Of a stretch of DNA of 64,000 nucleotides, positions 9,974 through 18,596 are shown in pieces; position 1 is the first letter of the stretch; each line of letters starts with the position of its first letter. The translations under genes and the position numbers were made by a program. Source of the stretch: JBBRHQ01 sp963840235 (GTDB taxonomy: Bacteria > Actinomycetota > Thermoleophilia > Solirubrobacterales > 70-9); contig CAWIYC010000002.1 of NCBI GenBank assembly GCA_963840235.1, positions 399,470-463,469 of the forward strand, written 5' to 3'. Under the pieces are notes generated by a model. That model was not told where the DNA came from. It saw only the letters and a list, made by a program, of their open reading frames with translations, and did no database searches.

Positions 9974-10887
9974 CGTCCTGCCTCCAGCCGCACTTTGACC
10001 GCGGCCGGGATCTCGTCGATCCGCTCCACGACCCGGATGCCCGCGGCCTCGAGGCGGGCGATCTTTTCGGTCGCGGTGTCCTCCTTGCCCTCGACGATCG
10101 TTCCGGCGTGGCCGAAGCTCATCCCCTGCATCTCGGCGTCGTCCATGAACTTGCCGGCCATGAAGGCGACGATCGGCAGGCGGGAGTCGTTCTCGGCGAC
10201 CCACTCGGAGAGCTGGGCCTCCATCCGTCCCCCGGGCTCGGTGTAGATGACGATTGCCCTGGTCTGCTGATCGGCTTCGAAGTAGGGCATCAGCTCGGCA
10301 TAGGTGGAGCCGATGATCGCGTCGCCGCCGATCGAGATCGCGGTCGAGACCCCGAGCCCGGCCTGGGTGAGGGAGGAGGAGATCTCGGTTGTCATCCCGC
10401 CTGAGCGCGACATCACCCCGATCGGTCCCGGCGCATAGGCCTTTACGGCGTCCTTGGCAGGGCCTCCGATGCCGCCCATCTTGCAGACCTCCGGGACGAT
10501 CAGGCCGAGGCAGTTGGGGCCGATGATGCGGGCGTCCCGCATCGTCGCCAGTTCGACCATCTCAGCGACGTCGCGGCGCGGGATCCGCTCGGTGACGACG
10601 ACGATCAACTTGATCTGATTCTCGATCGCCTCGAGCACCGCGTCCTTGGTGAAGGCGGGGGGGACTGTGACGACGGAGCCGTCGACGGGGGCGCCGTGGT
10701 GCTCGACTGCCTGCGCGACGGTGTCGAAGACGGGGACGCCGTGGACGTCGCGGCCCTTGCGGCCGGGGGTCACGCCACCGACCACCTTCGAGCCGTAGTC
10801 GAGGCACTCGCGCGTCAGGTTGACCGCCTCTCGCCCGGTTATGCCCTGGACGATGAAGGTCGTGTCCGCGCTCAGCAGGATCGACAT
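9970..10887 (-). CDS. sucD: succinate-CoA ligase alpha subunit
   Basis: 305-residue alpha subunit of the ADP/GDP-forming acyl-CoA synthetase family. It has the CoA-binding fold (FIVQGITGREA, GGVTPGRKG), a GPNCLGLIVP block and the phosphorylated His260 in SFGHAGTIV. With SucC it interconverts succinyl-CoA and succinate with nucleotide. The stretch ISRSGG-type loop and the region after it diverge from E. coli SucD, so a related acid such as malate is not excluded, especially with malyl-CoA lyase 6 kb away. The start codon abuts the sucC stop directly. Confidence 0.88.
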   Translation of the reverse strand: MSILLSADTTFIVQGITGREAVNLTRECLDYGSKVVGGVTPGRKGRDVHGVPVFDTVAQAVEHHGAPVDGSVVTVPPAFTKDAVLEAIENQIKLIVVVTERIPRRDVAEMVELATMRDARIIGPNCLGLIVPEVCKMGGIGGPAKDAVKAYAPGPIGVMSRSGGMTTEISSSLTQAGLGVSTAISIGGDAIIGSTYAELMPYFEADQQTRAIVIYTEPGGRMEAQLSEWVAENDSRLPIVAFMAGKFMDDAEMQGMSFGHAGTIVEGKEDTATEKIARLEAAGIRVVERIDEIPAAVKVRLEAGR

Positions 10888-12102
10888 CTAGCCGTCCCCC
10901 TGGATCTTGGTCACGGCCCTTCCGGCGGCTTCCCACATCGAGACCGAGCGATCGCAGTACTCGACCCCGTAGCGCTCGAGGATCTTGAAGCCCTCCTCCT
11001 CCCAGGCGCCGGGGATGCGGAAGATCGCGATGGTCTCACCGGGGTCCCTGCCGAGCTCGAGGCAGGCCTTGATCACCCCGCGGGCGACGATATCGACCCT
11101 GGTGTTGGAGACGATCGACATCATCACCGCGATCTTCGTGACCCCTTCCTTCTGCAGGACCTCCTTGGCCAGGCCGCAGGACTTGGCAACCGAGGGGTTG
11201 CCGCCGATCTCGGAGTAGTTGGCCGGGCGCCCGCCCTGACTGCGAACCGCGTCGGTGAGCGTCAGCGAGCCGCCGCCGGCGCCGATGACCAGGCCGAGGT
11301 TGCCCTCGAAGCCGTGGTCCTTGCCCTGGATCACTCCGCGGTGGTCGGCCGCGTCGATGGCAGCCACGTTGCGCTCGAACCTGCTCGGCTCATACGGCTC
11401 GCGGGTATCGTCGGAGGCGATCTCCAACTCCCCCTCGAGCAGCGACTTCTGTCGCGGCTTGGCCTCGTTCTCCATCTCCATGTGGGCGTCGAGGGCGACG
11501 AAGCTCCCGTCCGCCAACTCGGCCAGCGGGTTGATCTCGGCCAGGGTCATGTCGCGCTCGCGGAAGAGCCTTGCCAGGCGCGCCAGCACCGGCGTCGCCC
11601 GGTTCAGCTGCGACCCGGAGACCCCGGTTGCCGCGATCACCTGCTTGGCCTCGAAATCGGATATCGGCAGCAGGTTCGAGAGATGGCCGCGGCCGACGTG
11701 GTCAGGATGCTTCTCGGCCACCTCCTCGATGTCAATGCCACCCATGTCGCTGAACAGCATCAGCGGCTGCTTGCGGGTGCCGTCCCAGACGACACTGGCG
11801 TAGTACTCCTGCTTGACCTCGGCCTTGGGATCCACCAGCACTCCCCGCGGCATGTGTCCGCCGATCTCGAGCTCGAGGATTGCGGCCGCGTGCATCTCGG
11901 CCTCCTCGGGCGTGTCGGCGAATTTGACGCCGCCTGCCTTCATCCTGCCGCCGGTGAGGACCTGCGACTTGATCACGACCGGGCCGCCGATCCCCTCGGC
12001 CGCCTTGCGCGCCTCCCCGGCGCTGCGACAGAAGCCGTACCTGGTGACCGGGATCCCGGCCAGCTCGACGATCCTGCGGGACTCGTACTCGTAGAAGCGC
12101 AT
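10888..12102 (-). CDS. sucC: succinate-CoA ligase beta subunit
   Basis: 404-residue ATP-grasp beta subunit. The N-terminus (RFYEYESRRIVELAGIPV) and the GGPVVIKSQVLTGGRMKAGGVKF nucleotide-binding block match the family. AEINPLAEL supplies the metal ligands. The C-terminal flavodoxin-like domain starts near LGLVIGAGGGSLTLTDAV and includes GGRPANYSEIGGNPS. Together with the following sucD and ferredoxin genes it forms one minus-strand operon. Product enters or leaves the TCA cycle; substrate range not determined. Confidence 0.88.
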   Translation of the reverse strand: MRFYEYESRRIVELAGIPVTRYGFCRSAGEARKAAEGIGGPVVIKSQVLTGGRMKAGGVKFADTPEEAEMHAAAILELEIGGHMPRGVLVDPKAEVKQEYYASVVWDGTRKQPLMLFSDMGGIDIEEVAEKHPDHVGRGHLSNLLPISDFEAKQVIAATGVSGSQLNRATPVLARLARLFRERDMTLAEINPLAELADGSFVALDAHMEMENEAKPRQKSLLEGELEIASDDTREPYEPSRFERNVAAIDAADHRGVIQGKDHGFEGNLGLVIGAGGGSLTLTDAVRSQGGRPANYSEIGGNPSVAKSCGLAKEVLQKEGVTKIAVMMSIVSNTRVDIVARGVIKACLELGRDPGETIAIFRIPGAWEEEGFKILERYGVEYCDRSVSMWEAAGRAVTKIQGDG

Positions 12103-12208
12103 GAGCGGGCGGGAACCCTACTTCAACCGGCGCGGGCCCGTCCCGGCGCCGCCGGTCCCTCCCCCGGCGATAGTCTGGCGCCCCCGAACCTCCTGAAGGG
12201 AGTGCAGG

Positions 12209-12511
12209 ATGCCGAAGGCAGCGCGGACCGCAGGTGCAGCCGCAACCATGTTCGCGGCGCTGGCGATCTCCTCCTGCGGCGACACCGTGATCGACGACGC
12301 CAAGGCCGAGGACGCGATCAGGGACAACGTCGAGAGCAGCACCAAGGTCAAGGTTGCGGCCGTGGACTGTCCCGCCGACGTCAAGGTCGAGGCGGGGCGG
12401 AGATTCGAATGCCTGGTCACCGCGGAGAGCGGGAGGAAGGCCACTGCAACGCTGAAGATCCTCAACTCGGACGCCGACGTCAGCTTCGTCGCCCTGCGCC
12501 CGGTCAAGTAG
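12209..12511 (+). CDS. second DUF4333 lipoprotein
   Basis: 100-residue lipoprotein resembling the one at 9382. The signal peptide ends in ISSC (lipobox-like, CGDT mature start). The mature part repeats the pattern VDCPAD, EAGRRFEC, LVTAESGRKATATL. The two genes flank the sucCD-ferredoxin operon, on the opposite strand. An SD-like AGGGAG lies a few bases before the ATG. Role unknown; anchored outside the membrane by prediction. Confidence 0.75.
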   Translation: MPKAARTAGAAATMFAALAISSCGDTVIDDAKAEDAIRDNVESSTKVKVAAVDCPADVKVEAGRRFECLVTAESGRKATATLKILNSDADVSFVALRPVK

Positions 12512-12619
12512 CGGAAGTCACTAGGTTGACGTAACCAAGCCGCGCCGCAAGGGGCGGTTCGGCAAAATGCGTTCTGGGGACAAGGGGAGATGTCCGGGAC
12601 GCAGCACGAAAAAGGAGTA

Positions 12620-12637
12620 GTGAGACCACACCCGTGA
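12620..12637 (+). promoter_or_regulatory. possible five-codon leader mini-ORF before pckG
   Basis: A strong AAAGGAG ribosome site sits about 18 bases before the pckG GTG, too far for normal initiation. At a better distance lies another GTG that opens a mini-ORF of only five codons (Met-Arg-Pro-His-Pro) whose TGA overlaps the pckG GTG as GTGA. This geometry fits re-initiation coupling. It may also be chance, since the mini-ORF is so short. Confidence 0.3.
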
Positions 12638-14445
12638 GCCAGACGACCGCGGCCACCGCGCTGACCAAGCATGCCAAGCTGATTTCCTGGGTCGAGGAGA
12701 TTGCCGCCCTGACCCGGCCCGATTCGATCCAGTGGTGCGACGGGTCGGCCGAGGAGTACGACCGGCTCGCCCAGGAGCTGGTCGACGCGGGCACCTTCGA
12801 GCGGCTCTCGGAGGCGAAGCGGCCCAACTCCTACCTGGCGCTCTCCGATCCCGCCGACGTCGCCCGGGTCGAGGACCGCACCTTCATCTGTTCCGAGCGC
12901 GAGGCTGATGCGGGGCCGACCAACAACTGGACCGACCCGACCGAGATGCGGGACACGCTCAACGGTCTCTTCTCCGGCTCGATGAAGGGCCGCACCATGT
13001 ACGTGGTTCCCTTCTCGATGGGCCCGATCGGCTCCCACATCGCACACATCGGCGTCCAGCTCACCGACTCGGCCTACGTCGCCGTCTCGATGCGGATCAT
13101 GACCAGGATGGGCGCCGGCGCGCTCGAGGCCCTCGGCGACGACGGCGTCTTCGTGCCCTGCGTGCACTCGGTCGGGATGCCGCTGGCGGAAGGAGAGAAC
13201 GACGTCCCCTGGCCCTGCAACGCCGAGAACAAGTACATCGTCCACTACCCCGAGACCCGGGAGATCTGGTCCTACGGCTCCGGCTACGGCGGCAACGCCC
13301 TGCTGGGGAAGAAGTGCTTCGCACTGCGGATCGCCTCGGTGATGGCCCGCGACCAGGGGTGGATGGCGGAGCACATGCTGATCCTCAAGTTGACCTCGCC
13401 GGAGGGTGGCGTCAAGTACCTCGGCGGCGCCTTCCCCTCGGCCTGCGGCAAGACCAACCTCTCGATGATGATCCCCAGCCTGCCTGGCTGGAAGGTGGAG
13501 ACGGTCGGGGACGACATCGCCTGGATGAAGGTCCACGAGGACGGGCGCCTCTACGCCGTCAATCCCGAGAACGGCTTCTTCGGCGTCGCCCCGAACACCA
13601 GCCCGAAGACCAACCCGAACGCGATGAAGACGGTCGCCGAGAGCTCGATCTTCACCAATTGCGCCAAGACCGACGACGGCGATATCTGGTGGGAGGGGAT
13701 GACCGAAGAGCCCCCCGCCCACCTGACCGACTGGCACGGGAACGACTGGACCCCCGAGTCCGAGGCGAGCGCAGCCCACCCGAACGCCCGCTTTACCACG
13801 CCCGCGTCGCAGTGCCCCTCGATCGCCGACGAGTGGGAGGACCCCGAGGGCGTTCCGATCGACGCCTTCCTCTTCGGAGGCCGCCGCGCCACGGTGCTGC
13901 CGCTGGTGCACGAGGCGTTCGAGTGGGAGCACGCGGTGTTCATGGGCTCGACCATGTCCTCCGAGACGACCGCGGCTGCCGCCGGCGCTGTTGGCGAGCT
14001 CCGCTTCGACCCGATGGCGATGCTGCCGTTCTGCGGCTACAACATGGCCGACTACTTCTCCCACTGGCTGAAGATGGGCCGGCGCGAAGACATCAAGCTC
14101 CCACGCGTGTTCTACGTCAACTGGTTCCGCAAGGGCGCCGACGGCAAGTTCCTCTGGCCCGGGTTCGGCGAGAACAGCCGCGTGCTCGAGTGGATCTTCA
14201 GACGCTGCGACGACGAGGCCGAGGCGGTCGAATCGCCGATCGGGCTGCTCCCTGCAGAGGGTGCGATCAACGTCGAAGGGCTCGGCATTTCCGATCAGGC
14301 GATGAAGGAGCTGACCACGGTGGACGCGACCCTGCTGCGCGAGCAGTTGCCGCAGATCGAGGAATACCTGGCGAAGTTCGGCGACCGCCTCCCCGCAGAG
14401 GTCACGGCCCAGCTCGAGGCGCTGAAGCAGCGGCTGGCGTCCTAG
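12634..14445 (+). CDS. pckG: phosphoenolpyruvate carboxykinase (GTP)
   Basis: 603-residue GTP-type PEP carboxykinase; converts oxaloacetate plus GTP to PEP, GDP and CO2, the entry to gluconeogenesis. Diagnostic segments are [28 protein letters not shown], the P-loop region [12 protein letters not shown] near residue 270, [19 protein letters not shown], and [14 protein letters not shown]. Start GTG matches the N-terminus expected from actinobacterial homologues ([14 protein letters not shown]). It is monocistronic in appearance, followed by a palindrome. Its presence next to acyl-CoA assimilation genes suggests growth on acetate or fatty acids. Confidence 0.97.
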   Translation: MSQTTAATALTKHAKLISWVEEIAALTRPDSIQWCDGSAEEYDRLAQELVDAGTFERLSEAKRPNSYLALSDPADVARVEDRTFICSEREADAGPTNNWTDPTEMRDTLNGLFSGSMKGRTMYVVPFSMGPIGSHIAHIGVQLTDSAYVAVSMRIMTRMGAGALEALGDDGVFVPCVHSVGMPLAEGENDVPWPCNAENKYIVHYPETREIWSYGSGYGGNALLGKKCFALRIASVMARDQGWMAEHMLILKLTSPEGGVKYLGGAFPSACGKTNLSMMIPSLPGWKVETVGDDIAWMKVHEDGRLYAVNPENGFFGVAPNTSPKTNPNAMKTVAESSIFTNCAKTDDGDIWWEGMTEEPPAHLTDWHGNDWTPESEASAAHPNARFTTPASQCPSIADEWEDPEGVPIDAFLFGGRRATVLPLVHEAFEWEHAVFMGSTMSSETTAAAAGAVGELRFDPMAMLPFCGYNMADYFSHWLKMGRREDIKLPRVFYVNWFRKGADGKFLWPGFGENSRVLEWIFRRCDDEAEAVESPIGLLPAEGAINVEGLGISDQAMKELTTVDATLLREQLPQIEEYLAKFGDRLPAEVTAQLEALKQRLAS

Positions 14446-14464
14446 CCCTCGGCCGGCCGAGGGC
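14445..14464. terminator. perfect 20-base palindrome after pckG
   Basis: Directly at the pckG stop codon there is a perfect GC-only self-complementary sequence with 10-base arms (CCCTCGGCC and its complement). There is no T-tract. It could act as a strong hairpin protecting or ending the pckG mRNA. Confidence 0.4.
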
Positions 14465-14584
14465 GGTCGGGCGAACGTGGATCGACGAGGTGATCCAGGG
14501 TGCCCCGGCGCTGGGCCCGGCGACCGGGTTGCCGGGCGCCCGCGCCGTCCCACGGCGCCTGTGCCGTCGGAATAGACTCGCCCC

Positions 14585-15949
14585 ATGAGCGAGGAAACGA
14601 CGAAGATCCAGCTGCCCGAGTCCGCGATCCCGACTTCATGGGTCAACCTGCTGCCCGATCTCCCGGGTGAGCCGCTGCCGCCGCTGAACCCGGAGACGCG
14701 GGAGCCGGCGGGGCCACCGGACCTGACCCCGATCTTTCCGATGGGGCTGATCGAGCAGGAGGTCTCGGCCGAGCCCGAGATCGAGATTCCCGAGGAGGTT
14801 CGCGAGATCTACAGGCTCTGGCGGCCGACGCCGCTGATCCGCGCCCACCGCCTCGAGCGCGAACTCGACACCCCGGCCCACATCTACTTCAAGTACGAGG
14901 GCGTATCGCCGGCCGGCTCGCACAAGCCCAACACGGCGGTCCCGCAGGCCTACTACAACCGCGAGGCCGGGATCCGCAAGCTCGCGACCGAGACCGGGGC
15001 CGGCCAGTGGGGCTCGGCCCTGGCGCTCGCCTGCCGGCTGTTCGAGATGGAGTGCGAGGTGTTCATGGTCGGCGTCTCCTATGACCAGAAGCCCTACCGC
15101 CGGGCGATGATCGAGACATGGGGCGCGACGGTGCACCGCAGCCCGTCCGAGTTGACCGAGGCGGGCCGCTCCCAGGCGGAGCACACCACCGGCAGCCTCG
15201 GCATCGCGATCTCGGAGGCGGTCGAGGTTGCGGCAACCAGCGAGGACACCAACTACTCGCTCGGCTCGGTGCTGAACCACGTCTGCCTGCATCAGACCGT
15301 GATCGGCACGGAGGCGATCGCGGCGATGGAGATGGCAGGGGAGTACCCCGACGTCGTCGTCGGCTGTGTCGGTGGCGGCTCAAACTTCGCCGGCATCGCC
15401 TACCCCTTCGTGCGCGCAAACCTGCGCCAGGGCAAGACCACCCGCTTCGTCGCTGCCGAGCCCGCCGCCTGCCCGACCCTGACCCGCGGCGTCTACGCCT
15501 ATGACTTCGGCGACACCGTAGGGATGACCCCGCTGATGCCGATGTACACGCTGGGGCACGACTTCGTGCCCCCGCCCGTGCACGCAGGAGGGCTGCGCTA
15601 CCACGGGGACGCTCCCAGCCTCTGCGCCCTGGTCAAGGCGGGGATGGTCGAGGCCAGGGCGATCTCCCAGAACGCCGCCTTTGAGGCCGCGGTGCGCTTC
15701 GCGGGCTGTGAGGGGATCATCCCGGCACCGGAGCCCGCCCACGCGATCCGGGCCACCTTCGACGAGGCCGAGGCGGCGAAGGAGGCGGGGGAGGAGCGGG
15801 TGATCCTGGTCAACGTCTGCGGCCACGGCCACTTCGACATGGCCGCCTACAGCGCCTACCACGCCGGCCAGCTCGAGGACCTCGAGTTCTCCGAGGCCGA
15901 GATGGAGGCCGCCCTCGAGCGCCTGCCCGAGGCACCCGCCATCGCTTAG
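14585..15949 (+). CDS. tryptophan synthase beta-like protein (TrpB2 type)
   Basis: 454-residue PLP enzyme of fold type II, TrpB2 branch. The long N-terminal extension ([19 protein letters not shown]), the [27 protein letters not shown] block, the PLP lysine Lys114 in [11 protein letters not shown] and the phosphate loop VGGGSNFAG near 260 all match. TrpB2 condenses indole or O-phosphoserine-type substrates with serine to tryptophan. It often occurs alone, without trpA, as here. Transcription is probably independent; a 38-base palindrome follows 50 bases after its stop. Confidence 0.9.
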   Translation: MSEETTKIQLPESAIPTSWVNLLPDLPGEPLPPLNPETREPAGPPDLTPIFPMGLIEQEVSAEPEIEIPEEVREIYRLWRPTPLIRAHRLERELDTPAHIYFKYEGVSPAGSHKPNTAVPQAYYNREAGIRKLATETGAGQWGSALALACRLFEMECEVFMVGVSYDQKPYRRAMIETWGATVHRSPSELTEAGRSQAEHTTGSLGIAISEAVEVAATSEDTNYSLGSVLNHVCLHQTVIGTEAIAAMEMAGEYPDVVVGCVGGGSNFAGIAYPFVRANLRQGKTTRFVAAEPAACPTLTRGVYAYDFGDTVGMTPLMPMYTLGHDFVPPPVHAGGLRYHGDAPSLCALVKAGMVEARAISQNAAFEAAVRFAGCEGIIPAPEPAHAIRATFDEAEAAKEAGEERVILVNVCGHGHFDMAAYSAYHAGQLEDLEFSEAEMEAALERLPEAPAIA

Positions 15950-15999
15950 CCCTGCTCCCGGGCGGGTTCTCTGGACGCGAAACCCCCCGCAGGCTTCGC

Positions 16000-16037
16000 T
16001 GAAGGGTTTGACCACCCATGGGGGGCCAAACCCTTCA
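16000..16037. repeat. 38-base palindromic repeat, copy A
   Basis: Arms TGAAGGGTTTG and CAAACCCTTCA pair perfectly over 11 bases around a G/C-rich middle. Same length and same end bases (TGAA...TTCA) as five other intergenic copies in the window. Flanks CGC on the left and ATCGACGA on the right recur in copy D. Confidence 0.8.
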
Positions 16038-16077
16038 ATCGACGATGCCGCTCGCTTCAATCGACGATGCCGCTCGC
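16034..16077. repeat. 22-base tandem duplication at the right end of copy A
   Basis: The unit beginning TTCAATCGACGATGCC and ending CGCTCGC is present twice in perfect tandem. The first unit overlaps the last four bases of the palindrome. The second copy supplies the ATG used by the truncated gene at 16067. Confidence 0.9.
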
Positions 16078-16396
16078 TCCAGGAACTGAATTCATAGCGG
16101 TGGCCCTCCTCCTCGACGTCAAGACACTCGAGAAGGGAGCGAACTTCACCTTCGAGACGCCCTACGGGGATTTCGACGTCCTTGCTGAAGTCGCCGGAAT
16201 CCACTCCTTCGAGGAGCTGCGATCTGCAGCGGACGAGCACGAGATCGCCGGCCTGACCGTCAAGGTGGCATCGCTCGATCATCTGATTGCGATGAAGCGG
16301 GCATCCAATCGCCCCAAGGACCGCAACATTCTCGAGGAGTACCTGGTTATCGCCGACCACGAGGACCGGAGCGGCGCGGACCGGGGCGACTCCTAG
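16067..16396 (+). pseudogene. N-terminally truncated nucleotidyltransferase-like protein
   Basis: The C-terminal part (VALLLDVKTLEKGANFTFETPYGDFDVLAEVAGIHSFEELRS to AIKRASNRPKDRNILEE-like end, precisely LDHLIAMKRASNRPKD) matches the second half of small nucleotidyltransferase-fold proteins of the MNT/AbiEii kind, which normally have 60 or so further N-terminal residues. Here that part is missing and is replaced by a tandem repeat joined to a 38-base palindrome. I read it as a remnant. A GTG within it could still allow a short protein of about 99 residues. Its 3' end overlaps the mcl stop by 4 bases, tail to tail. Confidence 0.6.
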
Positions 16397-17445
16397 GACC
16401 CGTAGGCCTCGGCCAGCTCCGGGTCCTTCTCGGCCAGCATGTCGGCCAGCTCAACCATGACCTTGCACTGCTTCCAGGTGGCGTCGTCCTGCATCTTGCC
16501 GTCGATCATGTGGACGCCGCGGCCGTCGGGGATCGCCTCCAGGACCTTCCTTGCGAAGCGGACCTCCTCCGGCGGGGGGCTGAAGACTTTCTTGGCGATG
16601 TCAATCTGCACCGGGTGCAGCGACCAGGCTCCGACGCAGCCCATGAGGAAGGCGGCACGGAACTGGGTTTCGCAGCCGGCGGTGTCCTTGATGTCGCCGA
16701 AGGGTCCGTAGAAGGGCAGGATCCCGGTCGCGGCGCAGGCATCGACCATGCGTCCGATCGAGTAGTGCCAGAGGTCCTGCTGGGCGCTGACCCGGCTCTC
16801 ACCAGGGTTCTCCGGATCCTCCGGATCCTCCATAACCCGGTAGCCGGGGTGTCCGCCCCCGACCCGGGTCGTCTTCATCCGGCGCGAGGCCGCGAGATCG
16901 GCAGGTCCGAAGCTCATCCCCTGCATTCTCGGGCTGGCGGCGGCGATCTCCTCGAGATTGACCACGCCCTGGGCCGTCTCCAGGATCGCGTGGACGAGGA
17001 TCGGGCGCTCGAGCCCGGCCTTGGCCTCGAGTTGGGCGAGCAGGCGGTCTACGTAGTGGATGTCCCAGGCGCCCTCCACCTTGGGGACCATGACCACCTC
17101 GAGGACGTCGCCGATCTCGGTCACGAGTGTCGTCAGGTCGTCGAGGACCCAGGGGCTCTCGAGCGAGTTGACCCGGGTCCATAATGCTGTTTGGCCGAGG
17201 TCGGACTCCTTCGCCGCCTTGACCAGCCCCGCGCGAGCCGCCTCCTTGCGGTCAACCGGGATCGCGTCCTCGAGGTTGCCGAGGAGGATGTCGGTCTTGG
17301 CGGCGATGTCCGGCGCCTTGGCGACCATCTTCTCGTTGGAGAAGTCGAGGAAGTGGATCATCCGCGACGGCTTCACCGGTATCTCCCGCAGCGGTTCCGG
17401 GGCCCCGATCGCCATCGGTGCGAAGAAGTCTCTGGGGTTTCTCAC
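16393..17445 (-). CDS. mcl: malyl-CoA / beta-methylmalyl-CoA lyase
   Basis: 350-residue CitE-type aldolase. The sequence closely follows the L-malyl-CoA/beta-methylmalyl-CoA lyases of Chloroflexus and Rhodobacter: [82 protein letters not shown] (a metal-binding Glu), [35 protein letters not shown] and the C-terminal [12 protein letters not shown]. It cleaves beta-methylmalyl-CoA to propionyl-CoA and glyoxylate and can condense glyoxylate with acetyl-CoA. Other enzymes of the same pathway lie within 12 kb (acyl-CoA dehydrogenase, MaoC hydratase, mutase, crotonyl-CoA carboxylase/reductase). Confidence 0.93.
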   Translation of the reverse strand: MRNPRDFFAPMAIGAPEPLREIPVKPSRMIHFLDFSNEKMVAKAPDIAAKTDILLGNLEDAIPVDRKEAARAGLVKAAKESDLGQTALWTRVNSLESPWVLDDLTTLVTEIGDVLEVVMVPKVEGAWDIHYVDRLLAQLEAKAGLERPILVHAILETAQGVVNLEEIAAASPRMQGMSFGPADLAASRRMKTTRVGGGHPGYRVMEDPEDPENPGESRVSAQQDLWHYSIGRMVDACAATGILPFYGPFGDIKDTAGCETQFRAAFLMGCVGAWSLHPVQIDIAKKVFSPPPEEVRFARKVLEAIPDGRGVHMIDGKMQDDATWKQCKVMVELADMLAEKDPELAEAYGS

Positions 17446-17537
17446 GGCGTCGAAATCTACATGGGTGCCCGGGTCGGGGCATTGACCGGCGCCGCCCTCC
17501 GTTTGCCGCTGGACCGGCCGCTAGATTGAGCTGCCAG

Positions 17538-18045
17538 ATGGTGTTGATGGACGATCGCGGCAGCACCCAGGACTGGCTGCTCCCGGAGGACCGCGAGAGC
17601 GTTCCTGCCGACGTCGGCCCCGTCCGCTCCCGACGAGCGGATAGAGGAGGCCCTCTGCCTGGCCCGCGCCTCGGCCGAGGTCGCGGTCGAGGCCGAGCAG
17701 CGGGCGCTGCTGGCGGGGAACGAGTCGGAGGCGCGGATGCAGCAGATCCTCTACGTGGCCCGCGCCTCGGCCGAGGTCGCGGTCGAGGCCGAGCAGCGGG
17801 CGGCGAAGGCCGGAAACGATGCCGAGATACGTCTCGGCGAGTTGGCTGAGCGGGTCGAGATGGCGCTGGCGAAGATCGAGGCCAGGGAGAGGGCCACCCG
17901 CCGCCGCGCCTTCGAGGCCGAGCGCGAGGAGGAGACGCTTCGCAGCTTCGGTCGCCGCGCCGATCGCATCGTCCGCCGGCTGCGCCAGCTGGAGCAGGCT
18001 CCTGCGATTCTCAGCCGACGGCCTGCGCAGGCGCGATCAGGCTGA
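17538..18045 (+). pseudogene. frameshifted coiled-coil protein with internal duplication
   Basis: No family recognised. A natural-looking start (MVLMDDRGSTQDWLLPED) is in one frame. From about 17625 the coding signal moves to the next frame, which reads APDERIEEALCLARASAEV and runs as an Ala/Glu/Arg-rich coiled coil to 18045. That second frame has no ATG, GTG or TTG until 17737. A one-base excess near 17610-17640 would join them into about 168 residues. Two in-frame copies of a 32-residue unit (LARASAEVAVEAEQRA / VARASAEVAVEAEQRA) are encoded by a perfect 47-base repeat. Either a decayed gene or a sequencing error. A shorter intact product from 17737 is possible. Confidence 0.4.
17660..17802 (+). 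repeat. 47-base direct repeat with 96-base period
   Basis: Identical 47-base copies at 17660-17706 and 17756-17802, each encoding ARASAEVAVEAEQRA. The 96-base period is 32 codons, so the frame is kept. The identity at third positions shows a recent duplication. Confidence 0.9.
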
Positions 18046-18480
18046 GGGCCCGAGGCCGCCCGCGCGCCGCAGCTGCTCGCGGTCAAGGTGGAACTCGACC
18101 CGGCTGAGCCGGCCCCCGCTGAAGAACCAGGCCGCGCCCCCCTCGCTGGTCATCTCCGCGCCGCCGCGCGAGGAGCGGCCGCTCATTCGGATGAAGTCGA
18201 CGACGCAGTCCGGGCTCGCCTCGACCAGGTCCTCGACCTCGATCCCGACGTCCTCGAAGGCGCTCAGCCAGTCCGCCCAGACGGCGATCACCCCCGCCAC
18301 TCCGGTGGAGTCGGCGTGAAATCCGCCAGCGCCCGCCATCATGCATTCGAGCCCGGGATCGGCGACCTCCTCGAGCACCCCCACCAGGGCGTCCCGGCTC
18401 TTCCGGTCGCCGAGCACGGAGCCGCCGCTGGAGATCATCGCCGCGTGGATCCGCTGCACGGTGGCCAGGTTCGACTCCAT
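18037..18480 (-). CDS. NTF2/SnoaL-like protein
   Basis: 147 residues starting MESNLATVQRIHAAMISSGG. The predicted helix-strand order (LVGVLEEVADPGLECMMAGAGGFHADSTGVAGVIAVWADWLSAFEDV, VEASPDCVVDFIRMSGRSSRGGAEMTSEGGAAWFFSGGRLSRVEFHLDRE) is that of an NTF2/SnoaL domain. An upstream in-frame extension exists, but the chosen ATG gives the usual N-terminal helix. Ligand or reaction unknown. Its 3' end overlaps the frameshifted coiled-coil gene by nine bases. Confidence 0.72.
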   Translation of the reverse strand: MESNLATVQRIHAAMISSGGSVLGDRKSRDALVGVLEEVADPGLECMMAGAGGFHADSTGVAGVIAVWADWLSAFEDVGIEVEDLVEASPDCVVDFIRMSGRSSRGGAEMTSEGGAAWFFSGGRLSRVEFHLDREQLRRAGGLGPSA

Positions 18481-18596
18481 CCCGGCAGTATCGCCCAGGC
18501 CCTCCCGGGCGAGCGCCGCAGCTATCCTTGGCGCACTCGCGCGCGCCCTCGTGCCACATTCTGGAGCGCGCCAAAACGACCCCACGGACAGGAGAA

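Noticed and set aside
12512..12633. TTGACG as a -35 element of a pckG promoter
   Set aside because: No matching -10 at 16-19 bases. High GC makes chance matches likely.
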